The notes: generated from the sequence alone by a model not told the origin. A stretch of 64,000 nucleotides of DNA from Rhodospirillaceae bacterium (GCA_040219235.1 JAVJSV010000008.1:62001-126000); one strand, 5' to 3'; shown: positions 51,588-60,796, numbered from the stretch's first letter. Program-made: numbers and translations.

Positions 51588-53878
51588 TAAGCTGAGACGG
51601 AGAACCCTTCATCACTCAGGGGTAAGGTCCGGATGCGCTTGCCGGTCGCCGCGAAAATGGCGTTGCAAACCGCAGGGGCCAGTGGCGGCAACGCAGGCTC
51701 ACCCAGACCACTTGGGGCATGTTCCGACTGAATAAAATGAACCTCAACATCCGGGGCATCAGCCATTTTGAGAATGGGATACGCATCGAAGTTCCCCTCT
51801 CTGATGCGACCGTTCTCAATCGCCAACTGCTGGCCCATCATGGCGCTGATGCCATCAATAACGGAGCCTTCACACTGGGCCTTCGCCCCACTCATATTGA
51901 CGATCGGACCAACATCCCCGGCCACAGTGACTTTGTGAATCTTCACGGAATTTGAAGCATCAACGCTGACCTCTGCCACCTCAGCAAAGTGACCGGCATG
52001 GCTGAAGTAGAAGCCCAGCCCCAGATGATGACCAGCGGGCAGTGGTTTGCCCCAACCTGCTTTTTCCGCCGCGAGTTTGATCACATCGGCGGTCCGACCC
52101 GTATCAAGGGTGCGCGTATTGCCAGGATCAAGCCAACGGGGTTCACCCAACATATCAAGCAAAAACTCTACATGATCGCGGTTTGCAGCGACGGCGAGTT
52201 CATTCAGAAACGACTGGTAGACAAAACCAAACACGTTGGAGCCAGGCGCGCGCCACGCCCCGCACGGCGTTTTCCACGGCAACAATGTCTGGCTCAATTC
52301 AGCGTTTTCGATCAGCGGCACTGGAAACTCATCATCACGAAGCCCGCCACCGGTGACCGCACGCTCGCCATTGGTGGTGAAACTCACCATATGGTCGCGG
52401 ATCGACGAGATTTTGCCATCGGCATCGACTGACCCGGAAATATGATGGAAACCGCCGGCGCGATAGAAGTCGTGGCGGGTGTCGTCTTCACGGGTCCACT
52501 GCAACTTCACAGGCGCCCCGACTTTTTGCGAGATGGCCACGGCCTCGGCGACAACATCATTGTAAATCCGACGGCCAAAGCCGCCGCCCGCGCGAATTTG
52601 ATGGATGGTGACTTTTTCAGTGGGCAGATTGAAAACCTCAGCAACCGTGCTTAAGGCCCGCTCTGGGGTCTGGGTCGGTGCCCAGACTTCAACTTCATCG
52701 CCACGATGCCAGGCGGTTGTGGTTTGCGGCTCCATGGGCGCATGCGCCAAAAACGGATAGCTGTAAAAGGCTTCGACCGTGGCGGCGGCATTTTTCATCG
52801 CGCCATCGACATCGCCCTTAGTGATGATTTCGTTGGCGCCCTTGGTGCCAGCGAGGGTTTTCGCCTGTTTTAATGAGGCCGACCAGCTGTCTTTGGCCGC
52901 GTTGGTTTCATCCCACTCGACCTCCAGAGCGCCTTTGGCTTTCAGCCCCGCCCAGGTGGAGGTGGCGATAATGGCCACGCCGGGCATGACCTCGACATCA
53001 ACACCAGTGCCTTCCAGCACGAAGGCATCAAGGACGCCGTCCATGGCGCGAATTTCATCCAGGTTGGCCGAGGCGACGGTGCCGCCAAACGCGGGGCATT
53101 TTGTATAGGTAGCGTAAACCATATCCGGCACCACTTGGTCACTACCAAACAGCGGCTGACCCGAGACAACCTTGTCGTTTTCAACACCACCGACCCAGGT
53201 GCCCATGAGACTGAAGTCTTTGCGGTCTTTCAGGGTCAGGCTCTCAGCGTCCGGCACAGGCATTTCAGACGCCAGCGCGGCCAATTCTGAATAGTGCACG
53301 CGGGTCTCGCCATCCGGGTGAGTCACATGGCTATCGGCAGTTTTGCAAGCGGCGGCTTCGACCGCCCACTGTTGCGCAGCGGCGGACACCAGCATGGCGC
53401 GCGCGGTCGCCCCGGCGGCGCGCAGTTGATCGTAGGAGCCTTTAATGGAGAAGGACCCACCAGCGCTCTGACGGCCATAAACTTCCGGATTGATGGGCGC
53501 TTGGCCGACATCGACGTCATCCCAGGCGGCATCCAGTTCTTCGGCGATAATCATCGGGAAGGCCGTTTTAATGCCCTGGCCGATTTCAGGCGACTTAGAG
53601 TAAATCAGGATCCGACCGTTGGGATTCACTTCCAGGAAGGCATTGGGGGCAAATGCAGTCTCACCTGTCGCAGCGTTACCTGTCGCAGCATCGGCAGAGC
53701 CGAATACGCCTTTGGTGTCTGGCTTGAGGGCGAACCCAATCACCAGGCCACCGCTGGCAGCGCCGGTCATTTTGAGGACTGAGCGCCGGGAGGCAGAGGG
53801 GCTCGTGCCTGTGTTCATATCAGTGCTCATATCCGGGGTTCCAAATGCGAGGCTGTCTGGCGTGACGTATGTGTTCAC
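51587..53878 (-). CDS. Molybdenum hydroxylase large subunit, IorB/CoxL-like, Tat-exported
   Basis: 763 residues from a GTG at 53878 with AGGAG six bases upstream. The Tat leader [20 protein letters not shown] starts about 30 residues in. Molybdopterin-binding regions of the xanthine dehydrogenase superfamily follow: [67 protein letters not shown] and the active-site Glu region [15 protein letters not shown]. The architecture and export signal resemble the isoquinoline 1-oxidoreductase beta-subunit group, which hydroxylates N-heterocycles or oxidises aldehydes. The usual [2Fe-2S] small subunit is not adjacent. A near-perfect 15-bp repeat in the leader linker gives ATGNAATG. Substrate unknown. 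Confidence 0.9.
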   Translation of the reverse strand: MNTYVTPDSLAFGTPDMSTDMNTGTSPSASRRSVLKMTGAASGGLVIGFALKPDTKGVFGSADAATGNAATGETAFAPNAFLEVNPNGRILIYSKSPEIGQGIKTAFPMIIAEELDAAWDDVDVGQAPINPEVYGRQSAGGSFSIKGSYDQLRAAGATARAMLVSAAAQQWAVEAAACKTADSHVTHPDGETRVHYSELAALASEMPVPDAESLTLKDRKDFSLMGTWVGGVENDKVVSGQPLFGSDQVVPDMVYATYTKCPAFGGTVASANLDEIRAMDGVLDAFVLEGTGVDVEVMPGVAIIATSTWAGLKAKGALEVEWDETNAAKDSWSASLKQAKTLAGTKGANEIITKGDVDGAMKNAAATVEAFYSYPFLAHAPMEPQTTTAWHRGDEVEVWAPTQTPERALSTVAEVFNLPTEKVTIHQIRAGGGFGRRIYNDVVAEAVAISQKVGAPVKLQWTREDDTRHDFYRAGGFHHISGSVDADGKISSIRDHMVSFTTNGERAVTGGGLRDDEFPVPLIENAELSQTLLPWKTPCGAWRAPGSNVFGFVYQSFLNELAVAANRDHVEFLLDMLGEPRWLDPGNTRTLDTGRTADVIKLAAEKAGWGKPLPAGHHLGLGFYFSHAGHFAEVAEVSVDASNSVKIHKVTVAGDVGPIVNMSGAKAQCEGSVIDGISAMMGQQLAIENGRIREGNFDAYPILKMADAPDVEVHFIQSEHAPSGLGEPALPPLAPAVCNAIFAATGKRIRTLPLSDEGFSVSA
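53663..53692. repeat. 15-bp imperfect tandem repeat
   Basis: Two adjacent 15-base units beginning ACCTGTCGCAGC (53663 and 53678) near the 5' end of the molybdenum enzyme gene encode the repeated Ala-Thr-Gly-Asn-Ala linker after the Tat leader. In frame; probably slippage. Confidence 0.7.
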
Positions 53879-54011
53879 CTGAGTCTCCTGTCGATGACGG
53901 GCGCTCTGTCTTATGGAAACGCCGCTAAAACTGTGAGTTGCCGCAAGTATATATCAGAACCTGTCCCTTGGCCCAGACTCTGACGGCGATATTTGGCGAT
54001 ATAGGTCCCTT

Positions 54012-55481
54012 TTACAGGGAATCCAACACTTCGAAGGCGGCACGTTCGCCAGATTCCATGGCCCCTTCCATGCCCCGGTTGACCCGGGCCAGATGCTCCC
54101 CGGCAAAATGAATGTGGCCGTGAGGCTGGCCCATGGGGTCTGGCAGGATCAGAGGCTGGCCCGGCTGCCAATAGGCATAGGAACCGCCGATGAACGGGTC
54201 GCGCTGATTGGAGTGCACGCGCAATGGCCTGAGCGCCCCTTTGGCGGCGGGCCGCAGGCGTTCTATTTCAGAGCGCACCAGACGCTCGGCCCCCTCCAGG
54301 CCGAGGCGATCCAGTCGCGCCGCCTGACGCCCGTTGACGTAGGCCAGATAGCAGGCCGGAGCATCGCTGTCCTCTTCCGGCAACAGGTTGAGACGATCGA
54401 AGGCGGAGTCCGTCCACATGGAGGGCGGCAGGCCATCGTCTTTCCAGAACTCGCGCTCAATGGCGTAGTGAATTTGGAAGGTCTTGTAATAGGGCAAGGT
54501 CTGAACCGCCTCGCGCTGGCGGCCCTGCAAGGCGGGCTCGATACGGATTTCCTGGAGCAGACTAAACGGCAAAGTGCAGATGACTTTGCGGGCGCGCAGC
54601 TTACTGCCATCCGTGAAAATCACTTCGGCCCCGGTGGCATCTGACACCAAAGCACTGACCGGTTTGTTCAGGCGTACCTCCGACTTCAACGCCCCCGCCA
54701 TACCTGCGGGCAGACGTTCATTGCCGCCTGCAATTTGGGTGCGGATGCCGCCCGAAGCGTGCAACTGCATCCACACAAAGTAGTGAAAAATGTGCAGCAT
54801 GGAGACGTCATAGACCGTATTGCCATAGGCGCTGTTGACCTCCTGCAGACGAATGGCCTCCTCGTTGAACCCCTTGGCTTTGAGGTAATCGGCAAAGCGG
54901 ATATCGAACGCGGCGAAATCTGAATCGGTCCAGTCGTCGAGGTTTTGCATGGGATTGTCTTTGGGCAGCTCGCCGAAAAACACTTGCCACGGCGTCTTGC
55001 TTTTGAGGTCCTCCGGATGCGGGTTCAGGGGATGCTCGGCCCACTCAGGGATCATGATGTTCTGACCGCCAATGTTGATCATCAACTCATCGTCGCCCGC
55101 CTGCGAGCGCGGCCGGGGCGCTTGCAGGGTCAAATCCAAGCGGGTCGCCATATCGAGGCAGCGGGCATAATAGGCACCGAACACCTCGCCTCCGGCTTCG
55201 GGCTTTCCGGGAATGTCGTAGAGGGTGTAGACGCGCCCGCCGACACGATCCCGCCCCTCGACCACAGCGACAGACACGCCCGCATCTTCGAGCATGGTGG
55301 CGGCAAACAAACCGGACAGACCCGCGCCGACCACCAGCACATCAACCTCGGTTGCGCCGCGGGCCCTGCGGGGTAAAGCAGCGGCAGCCAGACCTGTGGC
55401 AAGACCCGTCACAGCAGCCCCGTGAAGGGCAGAGCGTCGGGAGAGGGCCGCCTTGGCGCGTAGCAGAGATGCGGTGGTCAT
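54012..55481 (-). CDS. Tat-exported flavin amine oxidase (copy 4 of 4)
   Basis: 489 residues; AGGAG ends about seven bases before the ATG at 55481. Tat-like leader with LSRRSALHGAAVTGLATGLAA. FAD motif VLVVGAGLSGLFAATML, then VEGRDRVGGRVYT; the block that reads SILGGYGR in copies 1-3 is altered here to GGEVFGAYYAR, and the YGTSAHD block to YGNTVYD, so this is the most divergent copy. The C-terminus FAGEHLARVNRGMEGAMESGERAAFEVLD remains nearly identical over short stretches (NRGMEGAMESGERAAFEVL). A different substrate from the other three is plausible. It borders the AT-rich block upstream. Confidence 0.9.
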   Translation of the reverse strand: MTTASLLRAKAALSRRSALHGAAVTGLATGLAAAALPRRARGATEVDVLVVGAGLSGLFAATMLEDAGVSVAVVEGRDRVGGRVYTLYDIPGKPEAGGEVFGAYYARCLDMATRLDLTLQAPRPRSQAGDDELMINIGGQNIMIPEWAEHPLNPHPEDLKSKTPWQVFFGELPKDNPMQNLDDWTDSDFAAFDIRFADYLKAKGFNEEAIRLQEVNSAYGNTVYDVSMLHIFHYFVWMQLHASGGIRTQIAGGNERLPAGMAGALKSEVRLNKPVSALVSDATGAEVIFTDGSKLRARKVICTLPFSLLQEIRIEPALQGRQREAVQTLPYYKTFQIHYAIEREFWKDDGLPPSMWTDSAFDRLNLLPEEDSDAPACYLAYVNGRQAARLDRLGLEGAERLVRSEIERLRPAAKGALRPLRVHSNQRDPFIGGSYAYWQPGQPLILPDPMGQPHGHIHFAGEHLARVNRGMEGAMESGERAAFEVLDSL

Positions 55482-55652
55482 GGGTTAGCTCCTAAGGAGG
55501 CGGCAGGTGCAAAGACGAGGAAGACATCTTGGCCGAAGTCTAGGAGACAGGAGCCCTCACTGGCAATCAAAGGCATGATGCAGGAGGCTTAAAAGGGGTG
55601 AAAAAGGCATCAAAAAAAGACCCAAAAAATTCCAACCCCGGGGTAATCTTGG

Positions 55653-55729
55653 AACGAGCCCATGCACGACACCCTAAATATAATGAAATCAATGGGTTAG
55701 ACTCATGCGAAACGAGCTCATGCACAACA
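55653..55729. repeat. Imperfect 19-bp direct repeat in intergenic gap
   Basis: The 322-base gap 55482-55803 contains AACGAGCCCATGCACGACA (55653-55671) and AACGAGCTCATGCACAACA (55711-55729), 17 of 19 bases identical. Otherwise the gap shows no convincing gene or RNA. The repeat lies where base composition shifts to AT-rich and might mark the edge of the inserted block. Confidence 0.45.
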
Positions 55730-55803
55730 GTGTTACGCGTTTCGGTAAGGATGTTTCGTGGTGGGAGAGCAATAATCCAATTGCGGAAGCTAATCCTTGG
55801 CCA

Positions 55804-57324
55804 TCAAATCCAGTTTTTATCACCGCCCTTCGCGGTTGATATTAGGCCACTTTGGGACGACTTATCCCAGTTTAAGAAGTTCGTCGGAGCAGACTTAATT
55901 CGACCACTTGGTTCATAATCCTGAAACCAAAGCTTGGCCATCCATATTGCCATCTGGTCAACATACCACTTTTCTTCTCCGCGAGACTCAAAATGATTTA
56001 TGTAAGACGCAATCAGGTTAGAAAAACGAAGCCCAAAATCAGTGGGGGACACTGCCAAAAATCCAGCAGCAACTTGCTGATTAATATAAATCTCATTTGG
56101 CCTATCATATGTAACCGCATCAAACGGTACCAGGGAACTAATCACATGACCAATATCGTCATTGGCAATTGAGTCTATATCCAAACAGATAATCTGCCTT
56201 TGACAGAATTGAAGTATTTCAGGAAGCCTTAAGAATCTTCTACTTGCATAAACAGCCCTGTCTCTTTCGCCAACGTCTTCTGTTGTCCAGGTAAACCGAC
56301 CACCTGAGAGATCAAGAAACTCTTCTGCCGGTTTAAAGATCGTATCGTCTGGATTAAGAATATGTAGGTGGACATCTAGCGCAGCTGATGTTCTCAAAAT
56401 CGATGACGCGAACTTAACGCCAAACAAGCTAACATAATCAGCGGTAGCGGCGGCAAAAACGACCGGATTACTGGAAGGATTAGGCCAGGAACCGTCTACC
56501 TTTGGTAAGGCCCTCAGCGCTCCAATTTTGTTCCGTTCCAAAAGAGCCCCCATTCTATGGAGCGGCAAAGTATTGTTAACAGTTGCAACCATTTCCAGCG
56601 CGGCATCTAAATTGCCGACTGCGAATAAGGCCCAGGATTTAATGCGAAGATCGTTTACAGTTTGGGTAGGCGCTTGGACAATCCCATTAAGACACTCCTG
56701 AAAATGCTCTTCTTGCTTAAGAGTTTTGAAGCTATTGGCTAGCCTTCCAAGATACGTAACCGTGTCTTTCCTCACAAGCTGAAGCATTTCTGGGTCAGCT
56801 TTAAGCAACATATCCTTCCCGGAAACCAGGGCTTTTAATTCAAGGTCAGTCAGTTCCCGCACCGAGGATAGGTTTGTTAGAGCACGCATAAGGTTGAATA
56901 ACGCTAATCGAGAGTTTGGCAACCCTGACAACATATCTTGATAGAGGGCGCACGCGCCTTCAATATCTTCTTCCTGTTGGAGTAGCGCTCCGAGGTTTAA
57001 TTTGGCGTCATTGAAGTTGGGATCAACCGCAATCGCTTTTTCATATGCTGCCTTAGCATGCTCAAAATTACCCATTCCCGCTAATACAATTCCGCGCGTA
57101 AAAAGTAGTAATTTATTATCTGGTGAGCTCTTAATCCCTGTTTTTAATAGAGCGAGAGCTTTTTGGTGATTACCTAAGCTATTTTCAAGCACGGCAAGTA
57201 GGCGGAGGGCATCTGAATGATTGGGAGACTCCAGCAAAACTTTAGAATACAGTTCACGTGCTTCATCCAGCTCACCATTTTGGTGAAAAGCTACCGCACG
57301 TCTTAGTTTATCTAAACCTATCAA
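55804..57324 (-). CDS. TPR protein with glycosyltransferase-like C-terminal domain
   Basis: 506 residues from a TTG at 57324 (a rare start; AGGA is about ten bases upstream and no closer ATG exists). Residues 1-165 or so contain about four TPR units, for example ELDEARELYSKVLLESPNHS and NFEHAKAAYEKAIAVDPNF. From about residue 290 the sequence VFAAATADYVSLFGVKFASS, VHLHILNPDD, RFLRLPEILQFCQRQIICLDID and KWYVDQMAIWMAK resembles nucleotide-sugar transferases with a DxD-like CLDID motif. Such TPR-glycosyltransferase fusions occur in protein or surface glycan modification. AT-richer than most of the window. It is divergent from the FkbM gene at 57503. Confidence 0.75.
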   Translation of the reverse strand: MIGLDKLRRAVAFHQNGELDEARELYSKVLLESPNHSDALRLLAVLENSLGNHQKALALLKTGIKSSPDNKLLLFTRGIVLAGMGNFEHAKAAYEKAIAVDPNFNDAKLNLGALLQQEEDIEGACALYQDMLSGLPNSRLALFNLMRALTNLSSVRELTDLELKALVSGKDMLLKADPEMLQLVRKDTVTYLGRLANSFKTLKQEEHFQECLNGIVQAPTQTVNDLRIKSWALFAVGNLDAALEMVATVNNTLPLHRMGALLERNKIGALRALPKVDGSWPNPSSNPVVFAAATADYVSLFGVKFASSILRTSAALDVHLHILNPDDTIFKPAEEFLDLSGGRFTWTTEDVGERDRAVYASRRFLRLPEILQFCQRQIICLDIDSIANDDIGHVISSLVPFDAVTYDRPNEIYINQQVAAGFLAVSPTDFGLRFSNLIASYINHFESRGEEKWYVDQMAIWMAKLWFQDYEPSGRIKSAPTNFLNWDKSSQSGLISTAKGGDKNWI

Positions 57325-57502
57325 CTGCCAATGGTCCTGATTTTCATCTGGAAAAACTTATTTTTAAGACCCGCGTCTTACAAAGACGCCGGTCATGCCG
57401 CGCCCTCAAACACTGCTAAAAATTAGCGAAAAAAAAGATAATACGTTTTATTGATTTTGCTATGGGACTTCTCTAACGCTCATTAACATCAGTAGAGTGA
57501 TA

Positions 57503-58399
57503 ATGAAAAGCACGGAAGAATATTATAACACTGCTCTTAACTTAAGAAATCGGGCTGACTATGTGCAGCCCAACGATCTCCAATCTTTGCTGCAGAAACC
57601 GACATTCTCTGGATTCGTTTCTGCTTCGGTAGGCCCTAGTCTTTCTTTTGAGATGTTCATCTGTGAAGGAGATGACTTAGTCGCCGCAAGATTATTTTGG
57701 AGGGGCCACTTTGAGCCAATGTCATCTCAATTGTGGGCAAAGCTGTGTAAGGGTGCGAATGTAGCCTGTGACATAGGTAGCCATTCAGGTTATTATAGCC
57801 TCTTGGCAAACCAAGCTAATCCGAACTTAATAGTCTGGTCTTTTGAACCTCACCCGATAGTTTACTCTCGATTGTTGATTAACATTAGAGCCAACAAACT
57901 TTCAGCTAATCACTGTATCAATAAGGCGATAGTTGCCGACAAAAACCCAACAGCATCTCTATATGTTAACTCTGCACATTGGGCGATTACATCCGGTTCG
58001 AGCTTATTGCAGAGGGCCGGATATAAGATCAATGTTGCCACCCAATTCATTGGAACACTAGTATCTCAGAATCAGGAGCGACCAACCTTAATTAAAATTG
58101 ACGTCGAGGGTATAGAAGAAGAACTTATTAACGCGCTGGCCTTCTGCGGTTATGGTTCAGTAAGTGACATACTGACGGAACAATTAGAGCCTTGGTCACA
58201 ACAAACCAATTCCACGTTAACAACAGCCGGTTGGACAATATTGGAAATAGACGAATCCGCTATGTCCATCACAAACACTTTTGGCCGCGGGCGCCAGGAC
58301 AGCTCTGGGGAAAGTCGCAACATCTGGCTGACACGACGAGATGAGGCATCAATTTCTGAAATAGTAAGTTCGTTTCAGCAAGTTTACGAACGCCCTTAA
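57503..58399 (+). CDS. FkbM-family methyltransferase
   Basis: 298 residues from the ATG at 57503. The class I methyltransferase features are ACDIGSHSGYYSLLA (motif I), VWSFEPHPIVYSRLLINIRA and the FkbM signature PTLIKIDVEGIEEELINAL. FkbM proteins O-methylate sugars or other small molecules and are common in glycan and natural-product loci, which fits the neighbouring TPR-glycosyltransferase-like gene. Composition is AT-rich compared with the flanking regions, as in its neighbours. An SDR gene remnant begins 126 bases downstream. Confidence 0.88.
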   Translation: MKSTEEYYNTALNLRNRADYVQPNDLQSLLQKPTFSGFVSASVGPSLSFEMFICEGDDLVAARLFWRGHFEPMSSQLWAKLCKGANVACDIGSHSGYYSLLANQANPNLIVWSFEPHPIVYSRLLINIRANKLSANHCINKAIVADKNPTASLYVNSAHWAITSGSSLLQRAGYKINVATQFIGTLVSQNQERPTLIKIDVEGIEEELINALAFCGYGSVSDILTEQLEPWSQQTNSTLTTAGWTILEIDESAMSITNTFGRGRQDSSGESRNIWLTRRDEASISEIVSSFQQVYERP

Positions 58400-58525
58400 C
58401 TGTCTTCAAAGAAGGACTGCCCCTACCCAAAAATAAACAAGGAGGAAAAATCGAAAAAAGCCGCGTAAACCAGCTCTAACCAGAAGCCGTGACTTTCAGG
58501 TCAATATGATCTCTGCACGCCTTAC

Positions 58526-58609
58526 CCCGCCGTCTTCCCCGCATCAACCGGCAGGACCGCACCGCTAACATAGCGGGCGTGGTCGCTCATCAGCCAGGTC
58601 ACCACATTG
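58526..58609 (-). pseudogene. Remnant: duplicated 3' end of the SDR gene
   Basis: Eighty-four bases match 60045-60128, inside the intact SDR gene, at 80 of 84 positions. On the minus strand it reads NVVTWLMSDHARYVSGAV followed by LPVDAGKTAG and a TAA just past the match, in the SDR frame with one Asp-to-His change. It lies about 11 bases beyond the stop of the SEFIR gene and is in the same frame as that gene. It is either the tail of a second SDR copy whose body was replaced, or a duplication made when the SEFIR gene arrived. Other parts of 58400-58620 show nothing recognisable. Confidence 0.85.
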
Positions 58610-58620
58610 CTGAAAGCTTC

Positions 58621-59931
58621 TCATAACCACCAGTCTTCTAACACCACGTTGTGATCGGGATCTTCCACTCGCCGGACATACATATTTTCACGGTACTCGA
58701 AAGCGGTCTCATTGTAAGAGCTTGGCAAATAAGGGTTTACACTACTCGCTTCGATCTGTGGCATGAACCATTCGCTAAAGTATGAATCCAACAAGGTACC
58801 AGAAGTCCGCTTAGATTGCTCGTAGGACTCTCGTATTACATCAGGAGGGCCAACCACATAGTATCCAGGCTCACTGGGTCTGTAATTTCCAATCCCTCTA
58901 ACCACCGCTACTAAATAGTTGTCCGCCAGTCCAATGAAACGCGCATACGCCCCGTAGGTATTACAGTCGGCGTACAGACCCAGTAACTGAATATGAGTTT
59001 CGTCAAAACTCTTTGCATGCTCTGAGTCTAATCCGCGAGAGCGGAGAATAAACTCAATACTGGTATATTGAATGTACCAGTTTGAGGTACCGAGGAACTT
59101 TAACATAACCTCAGCTATGCTCTCTGTTGAGTAACTATCTGGCTTCATGCCCTCGCATATTGAAAGAAGCCTAGTTGATATCCGTGTTTTCCAAATTTGC
59201 AACGTACGAATCAATTCTATCGTGTCCGCATAAACACTCGTAGCCGGAGTTTTGATAGGTGTGAACGTTTCGTTTTCAATGTCTAAGCGGAGCAACTCTA
59301 ACTGTTTATCAATTATGTCTATTATTTCTGGCCATTCGACATTCACCTCGTAATCAGGGTCGTGCTTAAGCATGTCAACTAAGCGAATTAGGTCTATCTT
59401 TTTAGGTTGCCAATGATCAGAAAACGAAACTTTTGACTCATGCTTGAGAAAGGGGTTCTGGCCGAGTTCGGGTTTAGGCACGAGAGGGACACCGTGGATG
59501 TCTCTTAACAACTTCTCAAAGTTGTTACTAAATGCTGTTTCACTGTCGTCGCTAAAGTCTATGTGGACCATACCTCCCATGAACTTCGGTATTTTCGCAC
59601 CACCCGTAGTATTTCGTATAATTGGAATAAATCGTGCGGGAGCGCTATTTGAGAATAGTTCAGACGAAATAATACGCTTTTCAAATGCAACACCGCCAGT
59701 ATCACGCTGAGCTTTCTCAAGATATTCGTCTGTACAAATCACAAGAACTCTATCAGCCGCTGCAATTTGATGTTCCATAAAAGCTGGCAAATCAGAACCC
59801 AATTTGAGTTCGATCTGGTCAATAATGGCTACTACATGGTTCTGGAAAAGTAACTTGGCTAGATTGAGCACCCACTGTTTATGCTCTTCACTATCATGCG
59901 AGTAGGATATGAAAACTTTTGGTGCAGACAT
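58621..59931 (-). CDS. SEFIR/TIR-like domain protein
   Basis: 436 residues from the ATG at 59931 (MSAPKVFISYSHDSEEHKQW). The N-terminal roughly 150 residues have the SEFIR/TIR fold pattern: KVFISYSHDSE, VVAIIDQIELKLGSDLPAF, ADRVLVICTDEYLEKAQ, with the region GGVAFEKRIISSELFS carrying a Glu that could act in NAD cleavage as in TIR proteins. The C-terminal about 280 residues (mostly helical, with YVVGPPDVIRESYEQS and an acidic-aromatic end EDWWL) are not recognised. Bacterial proteins with this kind of domain are often immune effectors or sensors. AT-rich composition and the flanking SDR-derived repeat suggest acquisition by transfer. Defence function is inference. Confidence 0.8.
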   Translation of the reverse strand: MSAPKVFISYSHDSEEHKQWVLNLAKLLFQNHVVAIIDQIELKLGSDLPAFMEHQIAAADRVLVICTDEYLEKAQRDTGGVAFEKRIISSELFSNSAPARFIPIIRNTTGGAKIPKFMGGMVHIDFSDDSETAFSNNFEKLLRDIHGVPLVPKPELGQNPFLKHESKVSFSDHWQPKKIDLIRLVDMLKHDPDYEVNVEWPEIIDIIDKQLELLRLDIENETFTPIKTPATSVYADTIELIRTLQIWKTRISTRLLSICEGMKPDSYSTESIAEVMLKFLGTSNWYIQYTSIEFILRSRGLDSEHAKSFDETHIQLLGLYADCNTYGAYARFIGLADNYLVAVVRGIGNYRPSEPGYYVVGPPDVIRESYEQSKRTSGTLLDSYFSEWFMPQIEASSVNPYLPSSYNETAFEYRENMYVRRVEDPDHNVVLEDWWL

Positions 59932-60040
59932 TTTACCAATGACTCGCAAGGCAAGAAAAATTATTACCTAATTTAACATGTCCCTAGCTCCCACTACACC
60001 AATTTTACCCTAGCCGTGACGGATGTGTGATCAATCGTTC

Positions 60041-60796
60041 TCAACCCGCAGTCTTCCCTGCATCAACCGGCAGGACCGCACCGCTAACATAGCGGGCGTC
60101 ATCGCTCATCAGCCAGGTCACCACATTGGCGATGTCTTGCATCTCGCCAAAGCGCTTGCCGGGAATTTGGTTGCGCAGGGTGTCAAACAGCTCGGGCATA
60201 CTGGCCTGAATTTTCTCGGCCTTTTCGGTGGTGATGATGCCCGGCGCAATCACATTCACGCGGATGTTGTCGTCGCCGTACTCCAGCGCCGCGGATTTGG
60301 TCAGGCCCACCAGCCCCCATTTGGCAGCGGCGTAATCGGCCATGTTTTTGACGCCACGAATACCGCCGGTGGAGCTGTTGTTGACGATGGACCCGCCACC
60401 GCTTTTTTGCATCAGCGGCACTTCGGCCTGCATGAGATTAAACACCGAGGTCAGGTTGACGGCGATGGTATCGTCCCACCGCTCGACCGGGGTTTGGTGC
60501 AGGGGAGAGTCGCCAAAGGCACTGCCCAAATTGTTAAAGGCGCAGTCTAAGCGCCCGTGTTTATCGTCGATGATTTTAAACGCTGCGGCGACAGAGGCGC
60601 GATCTGTGCCATCCAGCTGCAGCCCTTCCGCCGCGCCCCCAGCAGCGCAAATGGCGTGCGCAGCGGCGTCGCAATCTTCGCTGCGGCGGGCGGCGAGAAT
60701 AACATGCGCGCCCTGCTGACCCGCCTCCATGGCGGTGCGACGCCCCATGCCGGAACTGGCGCCGACAACAAGACAGATTTTGTTTTTAAGTTTCAT
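60041..60796 (-). CDS. SDR-family oxidoreductase
   Basis: 251 residues, the classical SDR length. Cofactor motif VVGASSGMGRRTA (TGxxxGxG type with V-G-A variant), NNLG in the usual NAG position region, SSTGG with the catalytic Ser, YAAAKWG with the catalytic Tyr and Lys, and a C-terminus GAVLPVDAGKTAG. The Arg-rich start of the second strand (AARRSEDCD) suggests NADP(H). The reaction is oxidation or reduction of a hydroxyl or carbonyl group; substrate unknown. The last 28 codons exist again at 58526-58609 on the other side of the SEFIR gene. Confidence 0.92.
   Translation of the reverse strand: MKLKNKICLVVGASSGMGRRTAMEAGQQGAHVILAARRSEDCDAAAHAICAAGGAAEGLQLDGTDRASVAAAFKIIDDKHGRLDCAFNNLGSAFGDSPLHQTPVERWDDTIAVNLTSVFNLMQAEVPLMQKSGGGSIVNNSSTGGIRGVKNMADYAAAKWGLVGLTKSAALEYGDDNIRVNVIAPGIITTEKAEKIQASMPELFDTLRNQIPGKRFGEMQDIANVVTWLMSDDARYVSGAVLPVDAGKTAG
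60045..60128. repeat. SDR 3'-end repeat, intact-gene copy
   Basis: Partner of 58526-58609: 84 bases with four mismatches, in direct orientation, inside the 3' end of the intact SDR gene. The two copies bracket the SEFIR gene. Confidence 0.93.

Noticed and set aside
55598-55918. 106-codon plus-strand frame at the left edge of the AT-rich block
   Set aside because: It overlaps the 3' end of the TPR gene on the other strand, lacks a good ribosome site and has no motif.
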